A stretch of DNA of 15,736 bases. It comes from Chrysiogenia bacterium. Its GTDB lineage: Bacteria > JAGRBM01. A program made the position numbers and the translations under genes. The notes below the pieces were generated by a model. That model saw only the letters and a list, made by a program, of their open reading frames with translations, ran no database searches and was not told the DNA's origin. Location of the stretch: positions 1 to 15,736 of the forward strand of contig JAGRBM010000109.1 of the NCBI GenBank assembly GCA_020434085.1. The letters run 5' to 3'. Shown piece after piece: positions 1 to 15,003 of the stretch. Each line of letters begins with the position of its first letter. Position 1 is the stretch's first letter.

Positions 1-162
<162 letters not shown>

Positions 163-2256
163 TTAACTGGCCGCCTGGCCACGGGCCTTGGCGACGATTT
201 CGTCTGCAATGCTCTTGGGGACGTCGGCGTAGTGCGAGAACTGCATCGTGTAGGTGGCACGACCCTGGGTCGCACTGCGAACGTCCGTTGCGTAACCAAA
301 CATTTCACCAAGCGGAACGTCGGCGTCGATCACCTGCATGTTTGAACGCTGACGGGTTCCCTTGATCTGACCGCGACGACCGTTGAGGTCGCCGATGATG
401 GTGCCCATGAACTCTTCGGGGCAGACCACCTCGACCGCCATGACCGGTTCCATAATGACGGGGCCGGCCTTGAGGGCGCCTTCCTTGAAAGCCATTGAGC
501 CGGCAATCTTGAACGCCATTTCCGAGGAATCGACCTCATGGTAGGAGCCGTCGAAGAGACTCACCTTGACGTCGACCATCGGGTAACCGGCATACACGCC
601 GCGGTTCATGGCCTCTTCGCAGCCCTTGCGGACCGCGGGGATGTATTCACGGGGAACGACGCCGCCCTTGATCTCGTCGACGAATTCGTAACCGCCACCT
701 GGCTCGAGGGGCTCCAGGCGAATGTGGACGTGACCGAACTGGCCGCGACCACCACTCTGCTTGGCATACTTGTGCTCGACTTCCACCTTCTTGCGGATGG
801 CTTCGCGGTAGGCAACCTGGGGCTTGCCCACGTTGGCGTCCACCTTGAACTCGCGCAGCAGGCGGTCCTTGATGATGTCGAGATGCAGCTCACCCATGCC
901 GGAAATGATCGTCTGTCCGGTTTCCTCGTCGCTCTTGACGCGGAAGGAGGGATCTTCGAGAGCGAGCTTCTGGAGCGAGACGCCCAGCTTTTCCTGGTCG
1001 CCCTTGGTCTTGGGCTCGATCGCGATGGAGATGACCGGTTCGGGGAACTCCATGGACTCGAGAATGACCGGGCTCTTCTCGTCGCAAAGGGTGTGGCCGG
1101 TGATGGTGGTCTTGAGACCCACAGCCGCGGCGATATCCCCGGCGCGCACTTCCTTGATTTCTTCACGCTTGTTGGCGTGCATCTGGAGGATACGGCCGAC
1201 ACGCTCACGCTTGCCGCTCGAGGAATTCAGGATGTAGGAACCCGCCTCCATCACGCCCGAGTACACGCGGAAGAAGGTGAGCTGGCCGACGAAGGGGTCG
1301 GTCATGATCTTGAAGGCCAGTGCGGCAAAGGGCTCTTCGTCGCTGGCCTTGCGGGTGATTTCCTTCTCGGGATCGTCGACGTCCGTGCCCTTGATGGCGG
1401 GAACGTCGACCGGCGCCGGCATGTACCAGATGACGGCGTCGAGGAGGTCCTGCACACCCTTGTTCTTGAAGGCCGTGCCGCAGAGAACCGGAATCGCCTT
1501 GATGTTGATCGTGACGTTGCGGATGGTCTGGCGGATCTCGTCGACGCTGAACTCGTGACCTTCCAGGAACTTCTCGGCGAATGTGTCGTCGAAGTCACTG
1601 AGAGTCTCGAGCATCTTCTCGCGGTATTCCTTGGCCTGATCGGCAAGGTTCGCGGGGATCTCGCCCTCGATCACCGTGGCGCCGAGGTCTTCGGAGCCGT
1701 AGGTATGGGCCTTCATGGTCACCAGGTCGACGCTGCCCTCGAACTGATCTTCGGCACCGATGGGAATCTGAAGAACGAGCGGGCGATGGCCCAGGCGCTC
1801 TTCGATCTCACCGACGACGTTAAAGAAGTCGGCACCGATGCGGTCCATCTTGTTCACAAAGGCCATGCGGGGGACTTTGTAGCGGTCGGCCTGGCGCCAC
1901 ACGGTCTCGGACTGGGGCTCTACGCCACCGACCGAGCAGAACACGCCCACGGCGCCGTCGAGCACCTTGAGCGAGCGCTCCACCTCAATGGTGAAGTCCA
2001 CGTGACCCGGGGTATCAATGATATTGACGCGGTGGTCCTTCCAGAAACAGGTCGTCGCGGCGCTCGTGATCGTGATGCCGCGCTCCTTCTCCTGCTCCAT
2101 CCAGTCCATCGTGGCGGCGCCGTCATGGACTTCGCCGATCTTGTGGCTGATGCCGGTGTAATAGAGAATCCGCTCGGTAGTCGTCGTCTTACCGGCATCA
2201 ATGTGAGCCATGATGCCGATGTTACGATAGCGGTCGATGGGGTTGCTGCGGGCCAC
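163..2256 (-). CDS. fusA: Elongation factor G
   Basis: EF-G is the GTPase that drives ribosomal translocation and, with RRF, ribosome recycling. The 697-residue length is normal for the family. GTPase motifs are intact: G1 AHIDAGKT at residues 17-24, the switch I region ending [10 protein letters not shown] near 59-68, G3 DTPGH at 81-85 and G4 NKMD at 135-138. The later domains follow, including the domain IV segment with GGRGQFGHV and the C-terminal segment ending near [22 protein letters not shown]. The start is a GTG at 2256-2254, placed 9 nt after an AGGAG site that overlaps the rpsG stop codon; the residues [15 protein letters not shown] fit the usual EF-G N-terminus. The gene lies 12 nt after rpsG and 36 nt before tuf, as in a classical str operon. 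No truncation or lost motif is seen. Confidence 0.99.
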   Translation of the reverse strand: MARSNPIDRYRNIGIMAHIDAGKTTTTERILYYTGISHKIGEVHDGAATMDWMEQEKERGITITSAATTCFWKDHRVNIIDTPGHVDFTIEVERSLKVLDGAVGVFCSVGGVEPQSETVWRQADRYKVPRMAFVNKMDRIGADFFNVVGEIEERLGHRPLVLQIPIGAEDQFEGSVDLVTMKAHTYGSEDLGATVIEGEIPANLADQAKEYREKMLETLSDFDDTFAEKFLEGHEFSVDEIRQTIRNVTINIKAIPVLCGTAFKNKGVQDLLDAVIWYMPAPVDVPAIKGTDVDDPEKEITRKASDEEPFAALAFKIMTDPFVGQLTFFRVYSGVMEAGSYILNSSSGKRERVGRILQMHANKREEIKEVRAGDIAAAVGLKTTITGHTLCDEKSPVILESMEFPEPVISIAIEPKTKGDQEKLGVSLQKLALEDPSFRVKSDEETGQTIISGMGELHLDIIKDRLLREFKVDANVGKPQVAYREAIRKKVEVEHKYAKQSGGRGQFGHVHIRLEPLEPGGGYEFVDEIKGGVVPREYIPAVRKGCEEAMNRGVYAGYPMVDVKVSLFDGSYHEVDSSEMAFKIAGSMAFKEGALKAGPVIMEPVMAVEVVCPEEFMGTIIGDLNGRRGQIKGTRQRSNMQVIDADVPLGEMFGYATDVRSATQGRATYTMQFSHYADVPKSIADEIVAKARGQAAS

Positions 2257-2265
2257 GTTGAGAAT

Positions 2266-2270
2266 CTCCT
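2266..2270 (-). promoter_or_regulatory. fusA ribosome binding site overlapping rpsG stop
   Basis: AGGAG on the minus strand lies 9 nt before the fusA GTG and shares its first two bases with the rpsG TAG stop (2271-2269). This arrangement supports the GTG start and suggests translational coupling of S7 and EF-G. Confidence 0.75.
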
Positions 2271-2739
2271 ACCAACGATAGTGGGCGAAAGCCTTGTTGG
2301 CTTCGGCCATGCGATGGGTTTCTTCGCGCTTGCGCACCGCGCCGCCGCGACCCATGGAAGCTTCCAGTAGTTCAGCAGCAAGCTTTTCACGCATGCTGCG
2401 GCCCGAACGATCGCGCGAGTTGTCGATGATCCAGCGCATTGCCAGCGCCTGACGGCGGTCCTGGCTCACCTCGACGGGCACCTGGTAGTTGGCACCACCG
2501 ACACGGCGGCTCTTGACCTCGACGTTGGGCTTGACCTGCTCCATCGCCTTGCGGAACACGTCCAACGGGTCGGCACTCGACTTCTCGGCAACGATATCGA
2601 GCGCGTCGTAGACAATCGTCTCAGCCGTGCTCTTCTTGCCGTGAAGCATCACATTGTTGATGAACTTGGCCACCAACGGGCTGTGAAACTTCGGATCGGG
2701 AAGGATTTCCCGCTTTTCTGCCTTGCTCTTGCGTGACAT
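2269..2739 (-). CDS. rpsG: 30S ribosomal protein S7
   Basis: S7 is a primary binder of the 3' domain of 16S rRNA and nucleates assembly of the 30S head, close to the E site. The 156-residue protein begins [18 protein letters not shown] and contains [33 protein letters not shown] and a C-terminal half with [21 protein letters not shown], all characteristic of S7. The start ATG at 2739-2737 is preceded by a GAGG-type site. It follows rpsL after only 19 nt and is followed by fusA after 12 nt, so these genes are clearly co-transcribed. In E. coli S7 represses translation through a site in a gap of about 100 nt between rpsL and rpsG. Here that gap is too short to hold such a structure, so any autoregulation must use another site. 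Confidence 0.99.
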   Translation of the reverse strand: MSRKSKAEKREILPDPKFHSPLVAKFINNVMLHGKKSTAETIVYDALDIVAEKSSADPLDVFRKAMEQVKPNVEVKSRRVGGANYQVPVEVSQDRRQALAMRWIIDNSRDRSGRSMREKLAAELLEASMGRGGAVRKREETHRMAEANKAFAHYRW

Positions 2740-2758
2740 CTCGGAGCTACCTCTCGCG

Positions 2759-3130
2759 TTACTTCGGGCGCTTCACGCCATACTTGGAGCGCGCCTGCTT
2801 GCGGTTTGCGACGCCGACGGTATCGAGCGTGCCGCGAACAATGTGATAGCGGACGCCCGGAAGGTCCTTCACACGACCGCCGCGGATCAGCACGACCGAG
2901 TGCTCCTGCAGGTTGTGACCCACACCCGGGATATAGGATGTGACCTCAAACTTGTTGGTCAGGCGCACACGAGCGACCTTGCGAAGGGCCGAATTGGGCT
3001 TCTTCGGGGTCGTGGTATAGACACGCGTGCAGACCCCACGACGCTGCGGACAGCTTGCGAGGGCCGGCGACTTCGTGCGGGTCTTCTGACGGTTGCGTCC
3101 TTTGCGGACGAGCTGATTAATCGTTGGCAT
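2759..3130 (-). CDS. rpsL: 30S ribosomal protein S12
   Basis: S12 sits at the decoding centre of the 30S subunit and influences accuracy of tRNA selection. The 123-residue protein carries the family hallmarks [20 protein letters not shown] and [14 protein letters not shown], ending [13 protein letters not shown]. Lys43 and Lys88 (positions 42 and 87 in mature E. coli numbering) are both lysine, the streptomycin-sensitive state. Asp89 is the residue that is methylthiolated in many bacteria. The start ATG at 3130-3128 has a GGGAG site about 12 nt upstream, which is slightly far. It is the first gene of the str operon, with a strong promoter about 140 nt upstream in the rpoC-rpsL gap. Confidence 0.99.
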   Translation of the reverse strand: MPTINQLVRKGRNRQKTRTKSPALASCPQRRGVCTRVYTTTPKKPNSALRKVARVRLTNKFEVTSYIPGVGHNLQEHSVVLIRGGRVKDLPGVRYHIVRGTLDTVGVANRKQARSKYGVKRPK

Positions 3131-3264
3131 GGCGCAATCACGCTCCCTGCAATCGTTCCGTAGTGGCCGGGTAGTATTCTCGAAGAACTTGCCTGGCCGA
3201 ATTCCGAAAAACTCTTATATTTCCTTCGAGTTAGGCCCCAAATTGGCCCTGGTACCCGGGAAGG
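3131..3264 (-). promoter_or_regulatory. Structured leader of the str operon (rpsL 5' UTR)
   Basis: The predicted transcript from the promoter at 3271-3299 has a 5' untranslated region of about 134 nt. A hairpin GGCC-AAUUUGG-GGCC lies at 3248-3234. Next comes a long-range 7-bp stem pairing CTCGAAG (3230-3224) with CTTCGAG (3185-3179) around a 38-nt loop. No terminator-like U-run follows these stems. The length and structure suggest post-transcriptional control, possibly by an S12 or S7 product, but this is inference from hand folding. Confidence 0.4.
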
Positions 3265-3270
3265 TGCTGC

Positions 3271-3299
3271 TTTATAGACGCCGCCCCGGGGCATGTCAA
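3271..3299 (-). promoter_or_regulatory. Strong sigma70-type promoter of the str operon
   Basis: On the minus strand a perfect -35 box TTGACA (3299-3294) is followed by a 17-bp spacer and a -10 box TATAAA (3276-3271), one mismatch from consensus. The expected start of transcription is near 3264. The position in the rpoC-rpsL gap matches an independent promoter for rpsL-rpsG-fusA-tuf. The spacer is very GC-rich, and most of it lies in the arm of an inverted repeat. Confidence 0.85.
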
Positions 3300-3319
3300 G
3301 CACCCGGAGCGGCGTTTTT
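3278..3319 (+). terminator. Inverted repeat with T-run; terminator-like on the plus strand
   Basis: The arms ACGCCGC (3278-3284) and GCGGCGT (3309-3315) pair perfectly over 7 bp. After one mismatch, a further 5 bp form (3286-3290 with 3303-3307), leaving a 12-nt loop. On the plus strand the hairpin runs into TTTTT (3315-3319), the form of an intrinsic terminator, although no plus-strand gene is present. On the minus strand the same hairpin forms in read-through RNA just after rpoC, but it is followed by CUAUAAAG rather than a U-run. It may therefore end rpoC transcripts only partly or mark a processed 3' end. Confidence 0.5.
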
Positions 3320-3343
3320 GTGTCTCTGGACAGGTTTTCAGGC

Positions 3344-7471
<4,128 letters not shown>

Positions 7472-7490
7472 CGTCGACTCCTAATCTGGC

Positions 7491-7508
7491 TCCCGCACTT
7501 TCGCGGGA
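7491..7508 (-). promoter_or_regulatory. Hairpin just upstream of the rpoC ribosome binding site
   Basis: TCCCGC and GCGGGA form a perfect 6-bp stem around a 6-nt loop. In the mRNA it ends 8 nt before the AGGAG site of rpoC. There is no U-run, so it is not a terminator. It may tune rpoC translation or mark an RNA processing point in the 103-nt rpoB-rpoC gap. Nothing else stands out in that gap. Confidence 0.4.
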
Positions 7509-7574
7509 TAAACCCTCAATCAGCAACGCCTGAAAACGGCGCCGCGTCAGTAACTAAAAAGCGCCCTGCCCCGT

Positions 7575-11705
<4,131 letters not shown>

Positions 11706-11727
11706 GGCTACTCCTCAAAGAAGCTAC

Positions 11728-11742
11728 TGGGGCCAGGCCCCA
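11728..11742 (-). promoter_or_regulatory. Short hairpin upstream of the rpoB ribosome binding site
   Basis: TGGGG and CCCCA enclose a 5-nt loop, giving a compact GC stem 12 nt before the AGGAG site of rpoB in the mRNA. A weaker stem GCCCC/GGGGC lies just upstream at 11771-11787. No U-run follows either, so translation control or processing is more likely than termination. Confidence 0.35.
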
Positions 11743-11811
11743 ACAATGCCGAAACGACACCAATACCCATGCCCCGCCCGGTGGGGCGAGGTGGGCGTGA
11801 TGCCTCTCGGG

Positions 11812-11845
11812 AAAACGGGCATACCGCCCCCTTCAGGGGGGCGGT
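11812..11845 (-). terminator. Candidate partial terminator or processing hairpin between rplL and rpoB
   Basis: A perfect 9-bp GC-rich stem pairs 11823-11831 with 11837-11845 around a 5-nt loop, about 70 nt after the rplL stop. On the minus strand it is followed after 7 nt by a short U-run (GUUUUC, U4 at 11815-11812), so full termination is unlikely. In E. coli the rplL-rpoB gap holds a partial terminator and an RNase III site that lower rpoBC expression relative to the stalk proteins. Position and shape fit that role here, but the activity is inferred. Confidence 0.5.
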
Positions 11846-11858
11846 TACCCTGTAACAA

Positions 11859-11897
11859 TCGCTTCCGCGAGCTGGTGATTGGCGGTCGCTCATGCGA
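11859..11897 (-). repeat. Two mini-hairpins with the same TCGC/GCGA stem
   Basis: TCGC-N4-GCGA occurs twice, at 11859-11870 and 11886-11897, separated by 15 nt. In the transcript the first-listed copy has a GGAA loop, which is a GNRA tetraloop, and the other has an AUGA loop. Both lie between the rplL stop and the larger hairpin. The stems are only 4 bp and could be chance. Confidence 0.25.
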
Positions 11898-11915
11898 GTC
11901 AAGCGGAGAAACCTC

Positions 11916-12290
11916 CTACTTGAGCTCGACAGTCGCGCCTGCTTCTTCCAGCTTGGCCTTGAGGGCCTCGGCGTCTTCCTTCTTCGCGCCTTCCTTGACG
12001 GGGGCGGGAGCGCCGTCGACGAGCGCCTTGGCTTCCTTGAGCCCAAGGCCGGTGGCCTCACGAACGGCCTTGATGACGGAAATCTTGTTTCCGCCGGCGC
12101 TCGCCAGAACCACGTCAAACTCGCTCTTCTCGGCGGCAGCTTCGCCACCGGCAGCCGGGGCGGCAGCAACGGCGACCGGAGCGGCAGCCGAAACGCCGAA
12201 GGTCTCTTCGAGATCCTTCACGAGTTCCGCTACTTCGAGCAGCGGCATTTCCTTGAGTGCATTCACAATGTCTTCGCGGCTAATAGCCAT
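11916..12290 (-). CDS. rplL: 50S ribosomal protein L7/L12
   Basis: L7/L12 dimers form the mobile ribosomal stalk that recruits and stimulates EF-G, EF-Tu, IF2 and release factors. The 124-residue protein has the expected layout. The N-terminal dimerisation and L10-binding helices span about residues 1-35 ([15 protein letters not shown]). An alanine- and proline-rich hinge covers about 36-55. The C-terminal factor-binding domain starts at EKSEFDVVL and includes [23 protein letters not shown]. The ATG at 12290-12288 follows an AGGAGG site at 12305-12300, the best ribosome binding site in the window, which fits the need for several copies per ribosome. It lies 80 nt after rplJ and 210 nt before rpoB. 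Confidence 0.99.
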   Translation of the reverse strand: MAISREDIVNALKEMPLLEVAELVKDLEETFGVSAAAPVAVAAAPAAGGEAAAEKSEFDVVLASAGGNKISVIKAVREATGLGLKEAKALVDGAPAPVKEGAKKEDAEALKAKLEEAGATVELK

Positions 12291-12292
12291 GA

Positions 12293-12308
12293 CCCAAATC
12301 CTCCTGGG
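12293..12308 (-). promoter_or_regulatory. rplL ribosome binding site displayed in a small hairpin loop
   Basis: CCCA and TGGG form a 4-bp stem with an 8-nt loop that contains most of the AGGAGG site of rplL. Such a weak stem may keep the site exposed rather than mask it. Upstream in the same 80-nt gap a second weak stem, CGGG/CCCG (12332-12347), is followed by UUUGAUU in the RNA. Both are hand-folded and uncertain. Confidence 0.3.
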
Positions 12309-12370
12309 ACAAAACTTGCTGGTTAATCAAACGGGAACAAAAGCCCGCAGTTTCCAATTTCAGGCTGCGA

Positions 12371-12919
12371 TCAGGCAGCGGCTTTGTGGTCGTGAATCGC
12401 CTTGAGTGCGTAGACCAGGTTGCGGGCAACGCCCGAGAGCGCGCCGACCAGGTTGCTGGCCGGTGCATTGATGGAGCCGAGCATCTTGGCAAGCAGCTCT
12501 TCCTTGCTGGGGAGCTTGGAGAGCGCGATCACTTCGGCCTCGCTCATCACGCGGCCTTCGAGCCCGCCGGCCTTGACCTGGATGACCTCGTGGGTCTTGG
12601 CAAAGGTGACAAGCTCCTTGACCGGCGTGACCGGATCCTCGGCGCCGCTGATCATGATTGCGGTCGAGCCGAAGCAGTGCTCCTGCAGGCCTTCGAGGTC
12701 GGTGCCGGCAACGGCGCGACGCAGCATGGTGTTTTTCACCACGCGGAAGCTGCCGCCCACTGCACGCAGCTTGTCACGCAGCTCGCTGGACTCCTCGACG
12801 GTCAGGCCCTGGTAGGTCACCATCACGAGGGTTCCACCTTCGGTGATCTGCTTCTTGAGATCCTCGACGAAGGCTTCCTTGACTTCGGTTTTTACGATCT
12901 TCTTTACGGCCTGTACCAT
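12371..12919 (-). CDS. rplJ: 50S ribosomal protein L10
   Basis: L10 anchors the L7/L12 dimers to the 50S subunit next to L11, and in many bacteria represses its own operon by binding the mRNA leader. The 182-residue protein begins MVQAVKKIVKTEVKEAFVED. It contains the RNA-binding domain segment LVMVTYQGLTVEESSELRDKL with VVKNTMLRRA, and ends with the helix NLVGALSGVARNLVYALKAI, which binds the L7/L12 dimers. The ATG at 12919-12917 has AGAGGA at 12932-12927, separated from it by an A-rich run. Upstream is a 228-nt gap with an L10-leader-like structure; downstream rplL follows after 80 nt. Length and motifs are normal. Confidence 0.98.
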   Translation of the reverse strand: MVQAVKKIVKTEVKEAFVEDLKKQITEGGTLVMVTYQGLTVEESSELRDKLRAVGGSFRVVKNTMLRRAVAGTDLEGLQEHCFGSTAIMISGAEDPVTPVKELVTFAKTHEVIQVKAGGLEGRVMSEAEVIALSKLPSKEELLAKMLGSINAPASNLVGALSGVARNLVYALKAIHDHKAAA

Positions 12920-12926
12920 TTTTTTA

Positions 12927-12950
12927 TCCTCTACAGAGAGTGCGCTCTCT
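12927..12950 (-). promoter_or_regulatory. Hairpin and possible masking of the rplJ ribosome binding site
   Basis: A perfect 6-bp stem, AGAGAG (12950-12945) with CTCTCT (12940-12935), ends 2 nt before the AGAGGA site of rplJ. The 3' arm could instead pair with the site itself (CUCU with AGAG around a CUGU loop). The two folds exclude each other, so this could act as a switch at the end of the leader. Confidence 0.35.
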
Positions 12951-12975
12951 CAAGCCTGGCGGCGGGAAAAACGAA

Positions 12976-13083
12976 GCCGCTGCGCTGGCCTCATGCTCGG
13001 CGGGTGAGAGGTTGAGAACCTTCATTATCGCGCTTCTCTTCGCGCGGCCCGGTGTCTTCGACAAGCTTCCAGCTAGCGGTTAA
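12976..13083 (-). ncRNA. L10 leader-like cis-regulatory RNA
   Basis: The 228-nt rplA-rplJ gap holds, in mRNA order, TTAACCGC (13083-13076), GAAGACA (13059-13053), CCGGG (13052-13048), a 5-bp stem CGCGC/GCGCG around GAAGAGAA (13046-13029), ATAATGAAGGTT, a 5-bp AGGTT/AACCT hairpin (13021-13009) and CCCGCCGAGC (13004-12995). CGGG can pair with CCCG, and AACC near the 5' side can pair with GGTT. From memory this order resembles the L10 leader family, in which L10 with L7/L12 binds and represses rplJL translation. The match is by eye, and the AGGTT/AACCT hairpin looks like an addition. Confidence 0.55.
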
Positions 13084-13147
13084 CGCCATCCAAACTGTGT
13101 TATTTGCGCTCGGTCTCTCTCCCTGCGGAAATTACGTTTTCTTCGAC

Positions 13148-13855
13148 TCAGGCCCCGGTGCGCGGGCTCTGCTCAGTCAGATCAATGCGAATGCCCGGGC
13201 CCATCGTGGTGCTCAGGGCAATGTTGCGAACGTAGGTGCCCTTGGCGCCCGAGGGTTTGGCCTTGATGATTGCTTCCACGGCGGCGCGGAAGTTCTCTTC
13301 GAGCTTGCCGGCCTCAAAGCTGGCGCGGCCGATTCCCATGTGAATGATGCCGGCCTTCTCGACCTTGAAGTCGCTGCGACCGGCCTTGAGCTGCTGGACC
13401 ACATTGGCGACGTCGGCGGTGACGGTGCCGAGCTTCGGGTTGGGCATCAGGCCGCGGGGGCCGAGCACCTTACCGATGCGACCGACCTGGCCCATCATGT
13501 CCGGGGTGGCCACGGCCGCATCGAAGTCGAGGAAGCCCTCTTCCTGGATGCGCTTGACCAGATCCTCTGCGCCCACGATGTCGGCGCCGGCGGCCTCGGC
13601 TTCCTTGGCCTTCTCACCCTTGGCGAACACGGCGACGCGAACGTCCTTGCCGGTTCCGGCCGGGAGCATGACCGAGCCACGGACCTGCTGGTCGGCGTGA
13701 CGGGGATCGACGTTCAGACGGATCGCGAGATCCACCGACTGGTCGAACTTGGTCAGCGTGGAGGATTCCTTGATAAGGCCGAGCGCCTCGCCAAGACCAT
13801 AGGCCTTGTCGCGATCAACCTTATCGGCGAGTGCCTTGAATTTCTTGCCAGCCAT
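13148..13855 (-). CDS. rplA: 50S ribosomal protein L1
   Basis: L1 forms the second mobile stalk of the 50S subunit, guides deacylated tRNA out of the E site, and in many bacteria represses its own operon. The 235-residue protein contains the family signature [19 protein letters not shown], the N-terminal [19 protein letters not shown] and a C-terminal region with [24 protein letters not shown] that completes domain I. The ATG at 13855-13853 lies only 14 nt after the rplK stop, with a modest AAGG site close by, so the pair is probably translationally coupled. The following 228-nt gap holds the L10 leader. The length is normal. Confidence 0.99.
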   Translation of the reverse strand: MAGKKFKALADKVDRDKAYGLGEALGLIKESSTLTKFDQSVDLAIRLNVDPRHADQQVRGSVMLPAGTGKDVRVAVFAKGEKAKEAEAAGADIVGAEDLVKRIQEEGFLDFDAAVATPDMMGQVGRIGKVLGPRGLMPNPKLGTVTADVANVVQQLKAGRSDFKVEKAGIIHMGIGRASFEAGKLEENFRAAVEAIIKAKPSGAKGTYVRNIALSTTMGPGIRIDLTEQSPRTGA

Positions 13856-13869
13856 TGCCTTGATCCGCC

Positions 13870-14301
13870 TTAGACGACGTCCACACCCATGCTACGCGCG
13901 GTTCCCGCGATCGTGCGCATGGCGCATTCTACGTCGGTGGTGTTGAGGTCGGGGAGCTTGAGCTCGGCAATCTGCCGAACCTGGTCCATGGTGATCCGAC
14001 CCACCTTGTCCTTGTTGGGCTCGGACGAACCCTTCTCAACCTTGGCCGCCTTCTTGACGAGCACGCTCGCCGGCGGGGTCTTGAGAATGAAGTCGAAGGA
14101 GCGGTCCTGATAGACCGAAATCACGCAGGGGATGATCAGGTTTTCTTTGGCCTGCTCCTGCGTGCGATCGTTGAACTGCCGAACGAAGTCAGCGATGTTG
14201 ATGCCGTGCTGGCCGAGGGCCGGACCCACCGGCGGAGCCGGGGTCGCCTTACCGGCGGGCAGCTGCAGCTTGATCTGACCCGTTATCTTTTTCTCAGCCA
14301 T
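13870..14301 (-). CDS. rplK: 50S ribosomal protein L11
   Basis: L11 binds the GTPase-associated region of 23S rRNA at the base of the L7/L12 stalk, and in other bacteria is needed for RelA activation. The 143-residue protein has the proline-rich N-terminal segment [20 protein letters not shown] followed by [14 protein letters not shown], and the C-terminal rRNA-binding domain with [20 protein letters not shown] and IAGTARSMG. The ATG at 14301-14299 is preceded by GGGAG at 14316-14312. This is the first gene after the promoter at 14374-14402, with a leader of about 65 nt, and rplA follows after 14 nt. Nothing is unusual in the protein. Confidence 0.99.
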   Translation of the reverse strand: MAEKKITGQIKLQLPAGKATPAPPVGPALGQHGINIADFVRQFNDRTQEQAKENLIIPCVISVYQDRSFDFILKTPPASVLVKKAAKVEKGSSEPNKDKVGRITMDQVRQIAELKLPDLNTTDVECAMRTIAGTARSMGVDVV

Positions 14302-14373
14302 TGGGGGCTAACTCCCGAAAAACATTGCCATTTATGGGGCTTCCCGGCAGATTTCTCCAGCCAGGGAGGCGGC

Positions 14374-14402
14374 ATTCTAGAAAGAGGGCTTCACCAAGTC
14401 AA
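14374..14402 (-). promoter_or_regulatory. Sigma70-type promoter of the rplKAJL-rpoBC unit
   Basis: On the minus strand TTGACT (14402-14397) is followed by exactly 17 bp and TAGAAT (14379-14374), each one mismatch from consensus. Transcription should start near 14367, giving a leader of about 65 nt before rplK. It lies in the nusG-rplK gap, the same place as the L11 promoter of E. coli. Confidence 0.8.
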
Positions 14403-14411
14403 GGGCAAACT

Positions 14412-14433
14412 CCCCAGGCAACGCGGCCTGGGG
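14412..14433 (-). terminator. Hairpin after nusG, candidate terminator or processing site
   Basis: A perfect 8-bp stem CCCCAGGC/GCCTGGGG with a 6-nt loop begins 6 nt after the nusG stop. In the RNA it is followed by AGUUUGCCC, too poor in U for an efficient intrinsic terminator. It sits just upstream of the rplK promoter and so may mark the 3' end of the tuf-rpmG-secE-nusG transcript, with some read-through. Confidence 0.5.
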
Positions 14434-14439
14434 GCAATT

Positions 14440-14970
14440 TCAGGCCTTCTCCACCTGCAGGAACTCGAGCTCCACCGGGGTGGCGCGACCGAAAATCGAG
14501 ACCAGCACCCGGAGCTTGCCCTTTTCGGGCAGAACCTCGTCGACGACGCCGGTGAAGTTCATGAATGGACCGTCCACCACGCGGACGTTTTCGCCCTTTT
14601 CGTAGAGGACCTTGGGGGTGCTCTTGTACTGCCCTTCGTCGATCTGCTGGGTCAGCCGGCGGACCTCGTCGTCGGGGATCGACGGCGGGTCCGTGCGGCC
14701 GCCCACGAAACCGGTGACCTTGGGCGTGTTGCGCACCAGGTGCCAGGTTTCGTCGGCCAGGGCCATCTGGACCAGAATGTAGCCGGGGAAGAACTTGCGG
14801 GAGGTGCTCCGGCGCTTGCCCTTGACCAGCTCGACGACCTGCTCCTGGGGAATGAGGATCTCGCCGAAGCGCTCCTCCATCCCGTAGGCCTTGATCCGCT
14901 CCTCAAGGGCCAGCTTGGCCTTGTTCTCAAAGCCGGTGGCGGTGTGAATGACGTACCACTTCATTTCCAT
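14440..14970 (-). CDS. nusG: Transcription termination/antitermination factor NusG
   Basis: NusG binds RNA polymerase at the clamp, reduces pausing, and links it to Rho or to the ribosome through S10. From the chosen start the protein has 176 residues. The N-terminal NGN domain begins [16 protein letters not shown] and includes [12 protein letters not shown] and VTGFVGG. A C-terminal KOW domain contains [21 protein letters not shown]. Three in-frame starts are close together: GTG at 14979, ATG at 14970 and ATG at 14964. I chose 14970 because AGGTGA lies 5 nt upstream, while the GTG has no clear site. secE ends 33 nt upstream. The assignment is secure, the exact start is not. Confidence 0.95.
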   Translation of the reverse strand: MEMKWYVIHTATGFENKAKLALEERIKAYGMEERFGEILIPQEQVVELVKGKRRSTSRKFFPGYILVQMALADETWHLVRNTPKVTGFVGGRTDPPSIPDDEVRRLTQQIDEGQYKSTPKVLYEKGENVRVVDGPFMNFTGVVDEVLPEKGKLRVLVSIFGRATPVELEFLQVEKA

Positions 14971-15003
14971 CAGGTTCACCTGCAGGTTTGCCGGGGCCGG
15001 GCC

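Noticed and set aside
518-527. Possible resistance substitutions in RpoB (N518 position is Thr) and S12
   Set aside because: The main rifampicin positions (Asp524, His534, Ser539 here) and S12 Lys43/Lys88 are all the sensitive type. Thr at the 518-equivalent position looks like normal lineage variation. Coordinates given are residue numbers in RpoB.
1920-2390. Minus-strand open frame across the fusA-rpsG junction in another frame
   Set aside because: It overlaps both real genes out of frame and is arginine- and serine-rich shadow sequence.
11898-11903. TTGACT on the minus strand just after rplL, a possible -35 box for an rpoB promoter
   Set aside because: No acceptable -10 box lies 16-18 bp downstream (the bases there read AATCACC), so it is probably chance.
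14309-14332. A 7-codon open frame starting ATGGCAATG in the rplK leader and ending just before the L11 start
   Set aside because: It has no clear ribosome binding site, and such a short frame is expected by chance; a leader-peptide role has no support from its composition.
14312-14368. CUCCC near the start of the rplK leader could pair with the GGGAG ribosome binding site
   Set aside because: Only 5 bp, and the predicted transcription start near 14367 would remove part of the upstream element.
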